Assembly (NCBI GenBank): GCA_036555705.1
Contig: DATBKT010000182.1
Coordinates: 1-6,809, forward strand
Length of the DNA stretch: 6,809 nt
From: JARBAU01 sp029237525
Lineage (GTDB): Archaea > Thermoproteota > Nitrososphaeria > Nitrososphaerales > Nitrososphaeraceae
Direction: 5' to 3'
Shown here in pieces: positions 1-5,142 of this stretch. How positions within the stretch are numbered: position 1 is the stretch's first letter; each line of letters begins with the position of its first letter. The position numbers and the translations under genes were made by a program. The notes below the pieces were generated by a model. That model saw only the letters and a program-made list of their open reading frames with translations. It was not told the DNA's origin and made no database searches.

Positions 1-5
1 TTATC

Positions 6-143
6 ATGGAAGCATATTGTGTTAAATGCAAGTCAAAAAGGTCAATGAATGATGAGAAAAAGATCACGATGAAAAACGGCAAGCCTGCAACACAGGGAAT
101 ATGTACTGTTTGTGGAACAAAAATGTTTAAGATAGGCAAATAG
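6..143 (+). CDS. DUF5679-type small zinc-ribbon protein
   Basis: This is a 45-aa protein beginning MEAYCVKCKSKRSM. Two CxxC knuckles are visible, Cys5-x2-Cys8 and Cys33-x2-Cys36, the second in the form CTVCGTKMF. They are separated by a basic stretch containing KNGKPATQG, and together should bind one zinc ion. The size, the spacing and the phrase 'MKNGKPATQGIC' match the DUF5679 proteins that are frequent in ammonia-oxidising archaea; their biochemical role is unknown. The frame is open to the window edge, but starting at the first ATG places Cys5 near the N-terminus, as is usual for the family. There is no signal peptide, so it is probably cytoplasmic. Its promoter lies outside the window. 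A T-rich tract follows the stop codon. The family call is from memory of the pattern, and no function is inferred. Confidence 0.85.
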   Translation: MEAYCVKCKSKRSMNDEKKITMKNGKPATQGICTVCGTKMFKIGK

Positions 144-151
144 CCACTCTC

Positions 152-167
152 ATTTTTTATTATTTTA
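152..167 (+). terminator. T-rich terminator after the zinc-ribbon gene
   Basis: A run of six T at 153-158 is followed by TATTATTTT, starting 9 bases after the stop codon. Archaeal transcription commonly ends at such T tracts without a hairpin. The call rests on position and base composition only. Confidence 0.45.
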
Positions 168-230
168 TCATTTGCATAGTTTCAATATTAATATATTATT
201 ACTATTTAGATAATATTTTTAAATAAATTA

Positions 231-246
231 TATTATTATTATTATT
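231..246. repeat. TAT/ATT trinucleotide microsatellite
   Basis: About five tandem copies of a TAT unit sit in an otherwise AT-rich gap. It is a simple-sequence tract likely to slip during replication, with no evident function. Confidence 0.6.
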
Positions 247-463
247 CAGATTTAAATTACTTTTTCCAGCTAATATGTATGTTGATACCGACTATTAAAG
301 CCCCGAAATTACTGAATTCTTAATTCATGCATGTATAACATTAAGCTGCTTTATTATCCCCCATCATATTCGAGAATAAAAAATTGAAAGATTTGATAAA
401 GTCGATTCACATTTTTAATATCTTTAGCGATTGCGTCAATTTACAAGTATACGATTTGATTCA

Positions 464-487
464 TTATAGCGAGGCTTCACGCTATAA
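464..487. repeat. Perfect 8-bp-arm inverted repeat (TTATAGCG / CGCTATAA)
   Basis: The arms TTATAGCG (464-471) and CGCTATAA (480-487) are exact reverse complements around the 8-base spacer AGGCTTCA. The dyad is unusually GC-containing for this gap and lies about 300 bases upstream of the protease start. It could be a protein-binding dyad or an RNA hairpin. There is no T run right after it, which argues against a terminator on the + strand. A TATAAAAG string overlaps its right arm. Confidence 0.6.
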
Positions 488-590
488 AAGACATGATTGA
501 ATTGCCATACTTACGGCATTAATTCATGACTATTCCTAATAATAAATAATAACTTGCTTGATAGTCAATGATAATACATTATAATATGTT

Positions 591-614
591 ATTGTAATTG
601 TAATTGTAATTATA
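591..614. repeat. ATTGTA hexamer tandem repeat
   Basis: Three exact copies of ATTGTA (591-608) are followed by a one-mismatch copy, ATTATA (609-614). This is a short simple repeat between the inverted repeat and the protease promoter. No function can be assigned. Confidence 0.65.
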
Positions 615-737
615 AGGATATAATATTTTTTGACAAATGGTATTTTATTATGTATTCTATAAACATCAGAAAGAAAATCCTTCTATTTTGCACAGTATAA
701 TGATCAAAATAGCAAGATAAACATAACAATGGAACAT

Positions 738-760
738 TTTAAAATAATAATGTATATATT
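738..760 (+). promoter_or_regulatory. TATA element(s) for the HtrA-like protease gene
   Basis: Two AT-rich TATA-like strings precede the gene: TTTTAAAATA near 737-746 and TATATATT at 753-760. The second is centred about 27 bases before the ATG at 784, which is the usual archaeal TATA-to-start-site distance. Transcription would then begin at or next to the ATG. No GGAGG/GAGG-like ribosome site precedes the ATG, which fits a leaderless mRNA. The region is AT-rich enough for chance matches. Confidence 0.45.
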
Positions 761-783
761 GTTTTAATTATTCAAACTTATCA

Positions 784-2079
784 ATGAGCGTATCCAAACA
801 AGAGTCAAATAAATTTCAGCTGTTTTTGGGTATGATTTTCTTACTTGTAGGTATCGCATTATCCATGCTATTGTCATACTCTTCTATATTTCTGACCGTT
901 ACCGCATCATCGATATCTAATCAGTCCAGTCTTCAAGTTAACACAACTAATCTCGACAACACTAATTTCACTTCTAATATCAAAGATATTTTCAAAAAAG
1001 TAGAGGGATCTGTTGTTCAAGTTACCAGCAAGATACCAATAACAAATCCCAATTCCCCACAGCAACAGGGAGGAGAAAACCAATCGGCTTTGGGTTCAGG
1101 TTTTGTTTATGATAGACAAGGACATATAGTTACCAATAATCATGTTGTAGGAAATTCAAAAGTAGTTGATGTCACGTCTATTGATGGTAATAGATATACC
1201 GCCAATGTAACAGGTCGGGATCCTTTTAGCGATCTAGCAGTACTAAAGATTTTGAATCCAAATGACAACGGTACTCAAAAGTTATCATCGACCTTTCTTT
1301 CTAAACCCATCATATTAGGTAATTCCTCAGAACTTGAAGTTGGTGACCAAGTGATAGCTATTGGTAATCCATATGGTCTAGATAATACTATGACAACAGG
1401 GATTGTAAGTCAGATAGGTCGTTTATTTCCAGATCCTAGTTATGGATATTCCATACCAGACATAATTCAAACCGATGCCGCTATAAATCCTGGTAATTCT
1501 GGCGGTCCTTTGCTAAATATGAAGGGTGATGTTATAGGATTGAATACTGGTATTCTTTCATCTAGTGGAGGATTTTCTGGTATCGGATTTGCAATTTCGT
1601 CCAATACAATAAAAAAAATAGTTCCAGTCTTAATTGAAAATGGTACTTATACTCATCCTTATCTTGGACTTACAGGTGCATCACTTACATCTGATTTGAC
1701 TCAAAGATTCAAAAATTTACCATCTGATCTCAAAGGTGTCGTAGTCGATAGTATAATGAAGAATGGTTCCGCTGACAAATCTGGTATTAAAGGATCTACT
1801 ACAGATCAGTATGGTCAAAAACATGGCGGAGATATAGTAACATCAGTCGATGGGAAAAATATTACACGATTTGATGATCTAGTGTCATATCTCGAACAGA
1901 ATAAATCCCCTGGCAATAATATTACATTAACTGTATATAGAGACGGTAAATATGTACATATGAATATAGTACTTGCAGGAAAACCAGCGTCATTTATAAC
2001 TTCTTCTGTCCCATATCCTCCACCAAATCCCTCACCAATACCTCCAAAGCCACCTAATCGTGCACCACCTACACCATAG
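784..2079 (+). CDS. HtrA/DegP-type membrane-anchored serine protease with PDZ domain
   Basis: This 431-aa protein belongs to the S1C trypsin-like peptidases, which degrade or refold damaged proteins outside the cytoplasm. A single hydrophobic segment at residues 11-39 should act as an N-terminal anchor with the catalytic part outside. The catalytic triad is intact: His120 in TNNHVV, Asp150 in SDLAVLKI and Ser239 in PGNSGGPL. The oxyanion loop GNPYG is at 194-198. One PDZ domain follows at about 290-398, carrying the usual GLTGASL, GGDIVTSVDGK and TVYRDGK blocks. Residues 409-431 form a proline-rich tail. Many N-x-S/T sites (NQS, NTT, NVT, NGT, NIT) fit an exported, possibly N-glycosylated protein. 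The length is normal for the family. The start is the first ATG, placed just before the anchor. It is monocistronic by its surroundings. The family call is very secure; the substrates are unknown. Confidence 0.95.
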   Translation: MSVSKQESNKFQLFLGMIFLLVGIALSMLLSYSSIFLTVTASSISNQSSLQVNTTNLDNTNFTSNIKDIFKKVEGSVVQVTSKIPITNPNSPQQQGGENQSALGSGFVYDRQGHIVTNNHVVGNSKVVDVTSIDGNRYTANVTGRDPFSDLAVLKILNPNDNGTQKLSSTFLSKPIILGNSSELEVGDQVIAIGNPYGLDNTMTTGIVSQIGRLFPDPSYGYSIPDIIQTDAAINPGNSGGPLLNMKGDVIGLNTGILSSSGGFSGIGFAISSNTIKKIVPVLIENGTYTHPYLGLTGASLTSDLTQRFKNLPSDLKGVVVDSIMKNGSADKSGIKGSTTDQYGQKHGGDIVTSVDGKNITRFDDLVSYLEQNKSPGNNITLTVYRDGKYVHMNIVLAGKPASFITSSVPYPPPNPSPIPPKPPNRAPPTP

Positions 2080-2096
2080 CATTGACAAATAGTGAT

Positions 2097-2313
2097 ATGA
2101 CAGGTACCGAAAGCTACTTTGATTCTCTTAAATATCATTATTCTGACAAAACATTCTTCTACTCCTCAAAAGCTCTAAGTTAATGGCATACATGCGTATG
2201 CTCGTACTTTTTTGAATTCAGTTGAGTTAGTTCCAGATCTTAGGTCTTTGAATCCTGATAATAATAAATCTGCTTACAAATTCTTTTCGAAATACCTCAG
2301 ATTAGCTTCATAA
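2097..2313 (+). pseudogene. Frameshifted gene relic, unknown protein
   Basis: Two coding-like segments in different frames meet exactly. The first runs from ATG 2097 to TAA 2181-2183 and begins MTGTESYFDSLKYHYSDKTF. Its frame is open upstream to 2058, inside the protease tail. The second opens right after a TAA at 2176-2178, contains HAYARTFLNSVELVPDLRS and ends KFFSKYLRLAS at TAA 2311-2313. Removing one A near 2177-2178 would join them into about 71 residues, reading ALVNGIHAYARTF across the junction. Both segments have a protein-like mix of residues (aromatics, charges, few Asn/Lys runs), unlike random AT-rich reading. I do not recognise the family. The 5' part seems to have been lost where it meets the protease gene. 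Alternatives are a chance pair of open frames or a sequencing error in a small real gene. Confidence 0.4.
2186..2213 (+). terminator. Hairpin plus T6, possible terminator of the protease transcript
   Basis: A 6-bp stem GCATAC/GTATGC (2186-2191 and 2196-2201) closes a 4-base ATGC loop. It is followed six bases later by a run of six T (2208-2213). It lies 107 bases after the protease stop codon and inside the second segment of the relic, so the match could also be accidental coding sequence. The stem is short and archaea do not need it; the T run alone may act. Confidence 0.35.
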
Positions 2314-2523
2314 TTATGTATCTAAAATAACAAATAATATATTGGAATTATTATGAAAGGATTAAAATATTCTTATTTATGACAAATCTTAAATCTATAA
2401 AAAATTCGTCTAACAATAAAATCTAACAGATTATATATCATATTTACCTATAGCTGAAATAAATTCAATTTGCTTAAATAATCTATAAAAGCAGATAAAA
2501 ATATTCTGATCACATACATCTTA
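2314..2523. other. AT-rich upstream region of the discoidin-domain gene
   Basis: No open frame of note was seen on either strand between the relic and the next gene. The stretch is almost entirely A/T, and only the TATA-like elements just before the next start stand out. Confidence 0.5.
2471..2491 (+). promoter_or_regulatory. TATA-like promoter of the discoidin-domain gene
   Basis: Two candidates are GCTTAAATA (2472-2480) and TCTATAAAAG (2482-2491). The second is centred about 37 bases before the ATG at 2524, predicting a start site near 2512-2514 and a leader of about 10 bases. No clear ribosome-binding sequence lies before the ATG. Confidence 0.4.
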
Positions 2524-3312
2524 ATGGAGTCGATGAAAAATAAGCCAATCAGTTCAGTAGTCTTTCTGTTTCAGTTAGTGGTATTACTTACACTTACACT
2601 ATTCATTACAGTAAATCAAATTCATGAAGTAAATGCTAATAACAATAATGATAAAAGGTTAGAGCTATCATGCCTTACCTCAAATCCCTGTCTTGGAGGA
2701 TTGTGCTTGGGGAAAGATTGTAGTACTAACATTTCGACTCGACATAAAAATGATAACGATGTGAATGACATTAATAAGATTTTGGATAACCAGTTGCTAA
2801 CTACAACCAATTTTCCTTCAAATGAAGGACAAACGACATTCAGCAATCCTGCCACTACGTATTATGGTGATAACAGTAATTGCGAAGTAGCATCTATCGC
2901 ATCTGTTACTATTAGTACACCAATAATAAATGATAATAGTAAAAACATGCCTATTAATACCATAGATAATAATCTAGAAACAAAATGGAGCGCAACAGCA
3001 TTCGGAACATATCTTCAACTTAATTTACATGATATAAAGAAATTGTGTAGTGTAGATATTGCCTGGGATAAAGGCGATAGACATGAGAATAATTTTATGA
3101 TATCAACTTCGATAGATGGTAAAACATTTACTGATGTTCTTAAAGGAACTAGTTCTGGCTCTACTAATGGACTTGAAAATTATGATATTATTCCACATGT
3201 AGACGCTAAATATGTCAAGATTACATTCTATGGTCACTCTGGACAAGGCAACAACGACAACAATAGTGACAATTCTGTAAAAGTTTCAGAAGTAAGACTA
3301 AATACTGCATAA
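2524..3312 (+). CDS. Secreted discoidin (F5/8 type C) domain protein
   Basis: This 262-aa exported protein starts with a signal peptide: a basic start, a hydrophobic core at residues 11-30 and likely cleavage after VNA near residue 38. Residues 40-120 are a polar linker with four clustered cysteines (50, 56, 61, 66; spacing x5, x4, x4). Residues 122-260 match the galactose-binding-like fold of the F5/8 type C (discoidin/CBM32) family. Visible blocks are NTIDNNLETKWSA, YLQLNLHDIKKLCSVDIAWD, STSIDGKTFTDVL, AKYVKITFYGH and the closing VSEVRL. Such domains usually bind sugars on polymers or cell surfaces. Here no enzyme domain is attached, whereas relatives are often fused to lyases or glycosidases. 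Cys120 and Cys175 may pair. An in-frame ATG at 2533 (Met4) is an equally possible start. The domain call is strong; the ligand is unknown. Confidence 0.85.
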   Translation: MESMKNKPISSVVFLFQLVVLLTLTLFITVNQIHEVNANNNNDKRLELSCLTSNPCLGGLCLGKDCSTNISTRHKNDNDVNDINKILDNQLLTTTNFPSNEGQTTFSNPATTYYGDNSNCEVASIASVTISTPIINDNSKNMPINTIDNNLETKWSATAFGTYLQLNLHDIKKLCSVDIAWDKGDRHENNFMISTSIDGKTFTDVLKGTSSGSTNGLENYDIIPHVDAKYVKITFYGHSGQGNNDNNSDNSVKVSEVRLNTA

Positions 3313-3638
3313 ATATAATATCTTGTAACATAACTGAATAGCTGTCATAATCTTTCAACTTGATAAAATGACTCTACAATTGAAGAGATGATGTATCAAG
3401 GATAGAGAATGACGCTTGAATTATTTACAAAATTAATGTTGGTCCATAATGAGATTATATATTCATTTCATATGTCATTTTATAGAATATTGTATATTAT
3501 TTTAATTTAAATTACTTAGTTGAGGATTTAACTATATTAATATGTATTGTTACTATATAACAGTATGCTTAACGAATATAAGATGTTAAGATGTTATGAC
3601 TTTAGTATCATATGGTTGCAGCATAGTTAATTTACTAT

Positions 3639-3788
3639 CTATTGTCCATAATATGGATATGACGTAGGAACGTGATTTCCTATGCATATCAAATCTTGTA
3701 AAGCAATTCTGGTGTCATAGTGCATATGTCTATGTTGATCTATGTATTTTGCAAAATTCTTGATATTCTTTAATAATATTTCCTCAAA
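3639..3788 (-). pseudogene. Possible minus-strand coding remnant, unknown
   Basis: A 49-codon open frame without an upstream ATG reads FEEILLKNIKNFAKYIDQHR and later TRIALQDLICIGNHVPTSYP, ending at a TAG (3639-3641). Its residue mix is protein-like. A short upstream minus-strand stretch around 3835-3900, in another frame, also reads plausibly (KDPFCIISERERFILGNPYK), as if a gene had decayed through several frameshifts. Stretches of this length do occur by chance in AT-rich DNA across six frames. I do not recognise a family, and the call is weak. Confidence 0.2.
3656..3690. repeat. Imperfect inverted repeat / hairpin
   Basis: The left arm GATATG-ACG-TAGGAA (3656-3670) faces the right arm TTCCTA-TG-CATATC (3677-3690) across a 6-base loop. 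This gives two 6-bp helices separated by a small internal loop. It could be an RNA hairpin, a binding dyad or a mobile-element scar. It sits inside the weak minus-strand open stretch. Confidence 0.4.
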
Positions 3789-3920
3789 TTATGATATGGT
3801 AAATCAGAGTACAGAGGTATTCACATTTTATTATAACTTGTATGGATTTCCCAATATGAATCGTTCACGTTCAGATATGATGCAAAAAGGATCTTTTTCC
3901 TAGATTCTAAGTACTGATTA

Positions 3921-3930
3921 TTTTTATACT
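3921..3930 (+). promoter_or_regulatory. TATA-like element before the His-rich gene
   Basis: TTTTTATACT is centred about 38 bases before the ATG at 3964. The usual archaeal spacing predicts a start site near 3950-3952, giving a very short leader that would just include the GAGAGG ribosome site. Confidence 0.4.
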
Positions 3931-3949
3931 CGTAAGCATTTGATTACTA

Positions 3950-3955
3950 GAGAGG
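3950..3955 (+). promoter_or_regulatory. Ribosome-binding site GAGAGG choosing the ATG at 3964
   Basis: GAGAGG ends 8 bases before the ATG at 3964, a normal Shine-Dalgarno distance. This favours that ATG over the in-frame TTG at 3940, which has no such site and would put a charged stretch (TREEHC) ahead of the signal peptide. Confidence 0.55.
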
Positions 3956-3963
3956 AACATTGT

Positions 3964-4614
3964 ATGTATTCAAATTATAGTATCAATCTAAAACTAGTCG
4001 TGATTGTTTTAACACTGATCTCTTCGATATCTTTTGGCTTGTCACTAAATACCCTTCCTACAATGTTAAATTTCAACAAATTTGCCTTCGCCCAGCAGAA
4101 TCCTATTTTACCAAATTATAAAGACCAATCTTCTAGCGACATTCCACCCAAGTCGCTGATACATTACCAGCCTATAACTCCTACAACCCACTATACTGAC
4201 AATTCCAACGAAGCAAGTGTACGCAGCTTCCCGACATCGACAACAGATATGATTAATTCCTCTACTCCCTCTAGTTTTGTTCAATCTGTATCACTGACAC
4301 ACTATCAACCTATAACTCCTGCAGATTCAACCGGCTCTATCCCAAGTCCAGATAATAGTGATAATGAACCTGTAAGCACAAATGATGATGGGCATCACAG
4401 CAGCAACAATAATGGCCACAATGGGGAAGGTCATTCCGGTAGTGCACATCACGAGTCTTCATCCAGTCACAATCATGAACATAGTGGGAGCTCAAATCAT
4501 CATCATGATAGCGGCCATTCCGGTAGTAATCACCATGGAGCATTTGCCTCAGCCGGTGGTGGTGGAGCATTTGCCTCAGCCGGTGGTGGTGGAGCATTTG
4601 CCTCAGCTGGCTAA
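3964..4614 (+). CDS. Secreted histidine-rich protein with Gly/Ala C-terminal repeats
   Basis: From the ATG at 3964 this is a 216-aa protein. A signal peptide is clear: a hydrophobic core at residues 11-29 and an A-x-A cleavage motif in KFAFAQQ, with a cut after Ala43. The mature part is low-complexity and lacks cysteine. The motif HYQPITP occurs twice, at residues 67-73 and 113-119. Residues 141-191 are rich in Ser, Gly, Asn and His, with 15 His in residues 144-191 including HHH at 179-181 and repeated HSGS. The C-terminus (192-216) is two GAFASAGGG units plus GAFASAG. The His density suggests binding of Cu, Zn or Ni outside the cell. Copper handling would be attractive in an ammonia oxidiser, but that is inference. 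No enzyme domain or membrane anchor is visible after the signal peptide. A longer start, TTG 3940 (224 aa), is less likely. The coding frame is supported by the signal peptide and the repeats. No known family is recognised. Confidence 0.75.
   Translation: MYSNYSINLKLVVIVLTLISSISFGLSLNTLPTMLNFNKFAFAQQNPILPNYKDQSSSDIPPKSLIHYQPITPTTHYTDNSNEASVRSFPTSTTDMINSSTPSSFVQSVSLTHYQPITPADSTGSIPSPDNSDNEPVSTNDDGHHSSNNNGHNGEGHSGSAHHESSSSHNHEHSGSSNHHHDSGHSGSNHHGAFASAGGGGAFASAGGGGAFASAG
4537..4610 (+). repeat. 27-bp coding tandem repeat, 2.7 copies
   Basis: The unit begins GGAGCATTTGCCTCAGCCGG and continues TGGTGGT. Copies span 4537-4563 and 4564-4590, with a partial copy at 4591-4610 carrying one C-to-T change. 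Each unit encodes GAFASAGGG in frame. The unit is far more GC-rich than the surrounding DNA and the two full copies are identical, which suggests recent expansion. Because 27 is a multiple of three, copy-number change keeps the frame. Confidence 0.9.
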
Positions 4615-4690
4615 TTACATCTGGACATATGAACAATAGTCTGTAATAGTACAAAAAACGAAAAGAAAAAGAAAAGCTGATACCGTAGAT

Positions 4691-4965
4691 ATGTCTACAG
4701 GTATAGTAGATATTGAAGACACTCCTGACGTTGCTACTTGGAATAAGAAAATTCACATTAAAGATGATGCTGCAGATATAGTAGTAGATGATAGATTCCG
4801 TAATACCGAAGAAATACAAACACCACTAACTACTGGGCATTGGTCTTAGAGATAGGAAATTATCTAAAAAAAGGTTTGATTGTAGATCCAGCTAATAAAA
4901 TAGAAGTAGAGGAGGCAACCAAGTCTGCTTCTTCATTAACAAATGAAGCAAAAGATTTGTCCTAG
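4691..4965 (+). pseudogene. Frameshifted gene relic, charged protein of unknown family
   Basis: Two overlapping open frames read as one broken gene. The first is open from 4640 and has its first ATG at 4691, giving 52 residues (MSTGIVDIEDTPDVATWNKK, then IHIKDDAADIVVDDRFRNTE) to a TAG at 4847-4849. The second is open from 4804 and continues WALVLEIGNYLKKGLIVDPA, then NKIEVEEATKSASSLTNEAK, to a TAG at 4963-4965. Loss of one base around 4840-4846 would explain the switch; restoring it gives about 91 residues. Upstream of the ATG the first frame encodes a lysine/arginine run (QKTKRKRKAD), so the original gene may have begun earlier. The product is acidic with no signal peptide, so it is unlike the secreted His-rich protein 76 bases before it. 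I do not recognise a family. It could also be a live 52-aa gene, or a sequencing error in an intact gene. Confidence 0.45.
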
Positions 4966-4973
4966 CAATGAAT

Positions 4974-5002
4974 AACCATGGTACATGGTTCACTCAGCTT
5001 TT
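4974..5002 (+). terminator. Hairpin with short T run after the relic
   Basis: AACCATG (4974-4980) and CATGGTT (4984-4990) form a perfect 7-bp stem around a 3-base loop. A TTTT run follows at 4999-5002. The position, just after the relic's stop codon and before the helicase gene, suits a terminator, but the T run is short and eight bases away. Confidence 0.35.
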
Positions 5003-5004
5003 AC

Positions 5005-5017
5005 TTATAATTTAAAA
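5005..5017 (+). promoter_or_regulatory. Possible TATA region for the helicase gene
   Basis: TTATAATTTAAAA is an AT-rich stretch that could serve as a TATA box, with a start site near 5038. A second candidate, ATAAATAA (5061-5068), lies closer to the ATG at 5083. Neither is decisive and no ribosome-binding sequence settles the start codon. Confidence 0.25.
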
Positions 5018-5142
5018 GGTGTATACGACAAGCGGATTTTCATATCTAAGATCGATTTTGATAAATAAGTTTTATTGACCATATGATAATATTACGATCG
5101 GAGTTGGACAATACGAATAGCGGCAAGTCATCGATATTAACC

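Larger units (their letters stand above)
144..783. other. Long AT-rich intergenic region
   Basis: This 640-base stretch has no convincing gene on either strand. It holds the T-rich terminator at its start, an ATT-type microsatellite at 231-246, a perfect inverted repeat at 464-487 and a looser one at about 492-528. That looser one has CATGATTGAATTGCC matched imperfectly by GGCATTAATTCATG. A hexamer repeat lies at 591-614 and the protease promoter at the far end. Short open stretches on the minus strand (for example about 350-440) are too short and too often interrupted to call. No tRNA-like cloverleaf was seen. Confidence 0.6.
3313..3963. other. Long intergenic region with hairpin and weak coding traces
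   Basis: This 650-base gap has no confident gene. It contains a perfect 8-bp direct duplication, AAGATGTT (3580-3587 and 3588-3595), a short palindrome TCCATA-A-TATGGA (3645-3657), an imperfect hairpin at 3656-3690 and a 49-codon open stretch on the minus strand at 3639-3788. The promoter of the next gene is at its end. No obvious terminator was found directly after the discoidin-domain gene, and no tRNA was seen. Confidence 0.5.

Noticed and set aside
341..520. Minus-strand open pieces (for example ...IDAIAKDIKNVNRLYQIFQF) in the first gap
   Set aside because: Each piece is under about 30 codons, has no start codon and is broken by stops. At this AT content chance explains them.
1815..2138. 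107-codon minus-strand open frame over the protease 3' end
   Set aside because: It lies antisense to the protease PDZ and proline-rich coding sequence; its Gly-rich reading is simply the complement of the proline codons. No start signal or family features.
2622..2855. 77-codon minus-strand open frame inside the discoidin-domain gene
   Set aside because: Antisense to a well-supported secreted protein, with no recognisable domain or promoter.
3409..3510. Short + strand open frame starting MTLELFTKLM
   Set aside because: About 33 codons of Ile/Phe/Tyr-rich AT sequence with no ribosome site or conserved feature; treated as noise.
4537..4610. CRISPR-like direct repeats
   Set aside because: The copies are contiguous with no spacers and encode an in-frame peptide repeat, so this is a coding tandem repeat.
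4382..4639. 85-codon + strand open frame overlapping the His-rich gene
   Set aside because: An off-frame reading of the CAT-rich and 27-bp repeats (Met/Ile and HLPQPVVVE runs). Low-complexity DNA keeps several frames open.
4337..4819. 160-codon minus-strand open frame over the His-rich gene
   Set aside because: The apparent His/Tyr-rich protein is a complement of the repetitive His/Asn/Ser codons. The + strand frame has the signal peptide, ribosome site and in-frame repeats.
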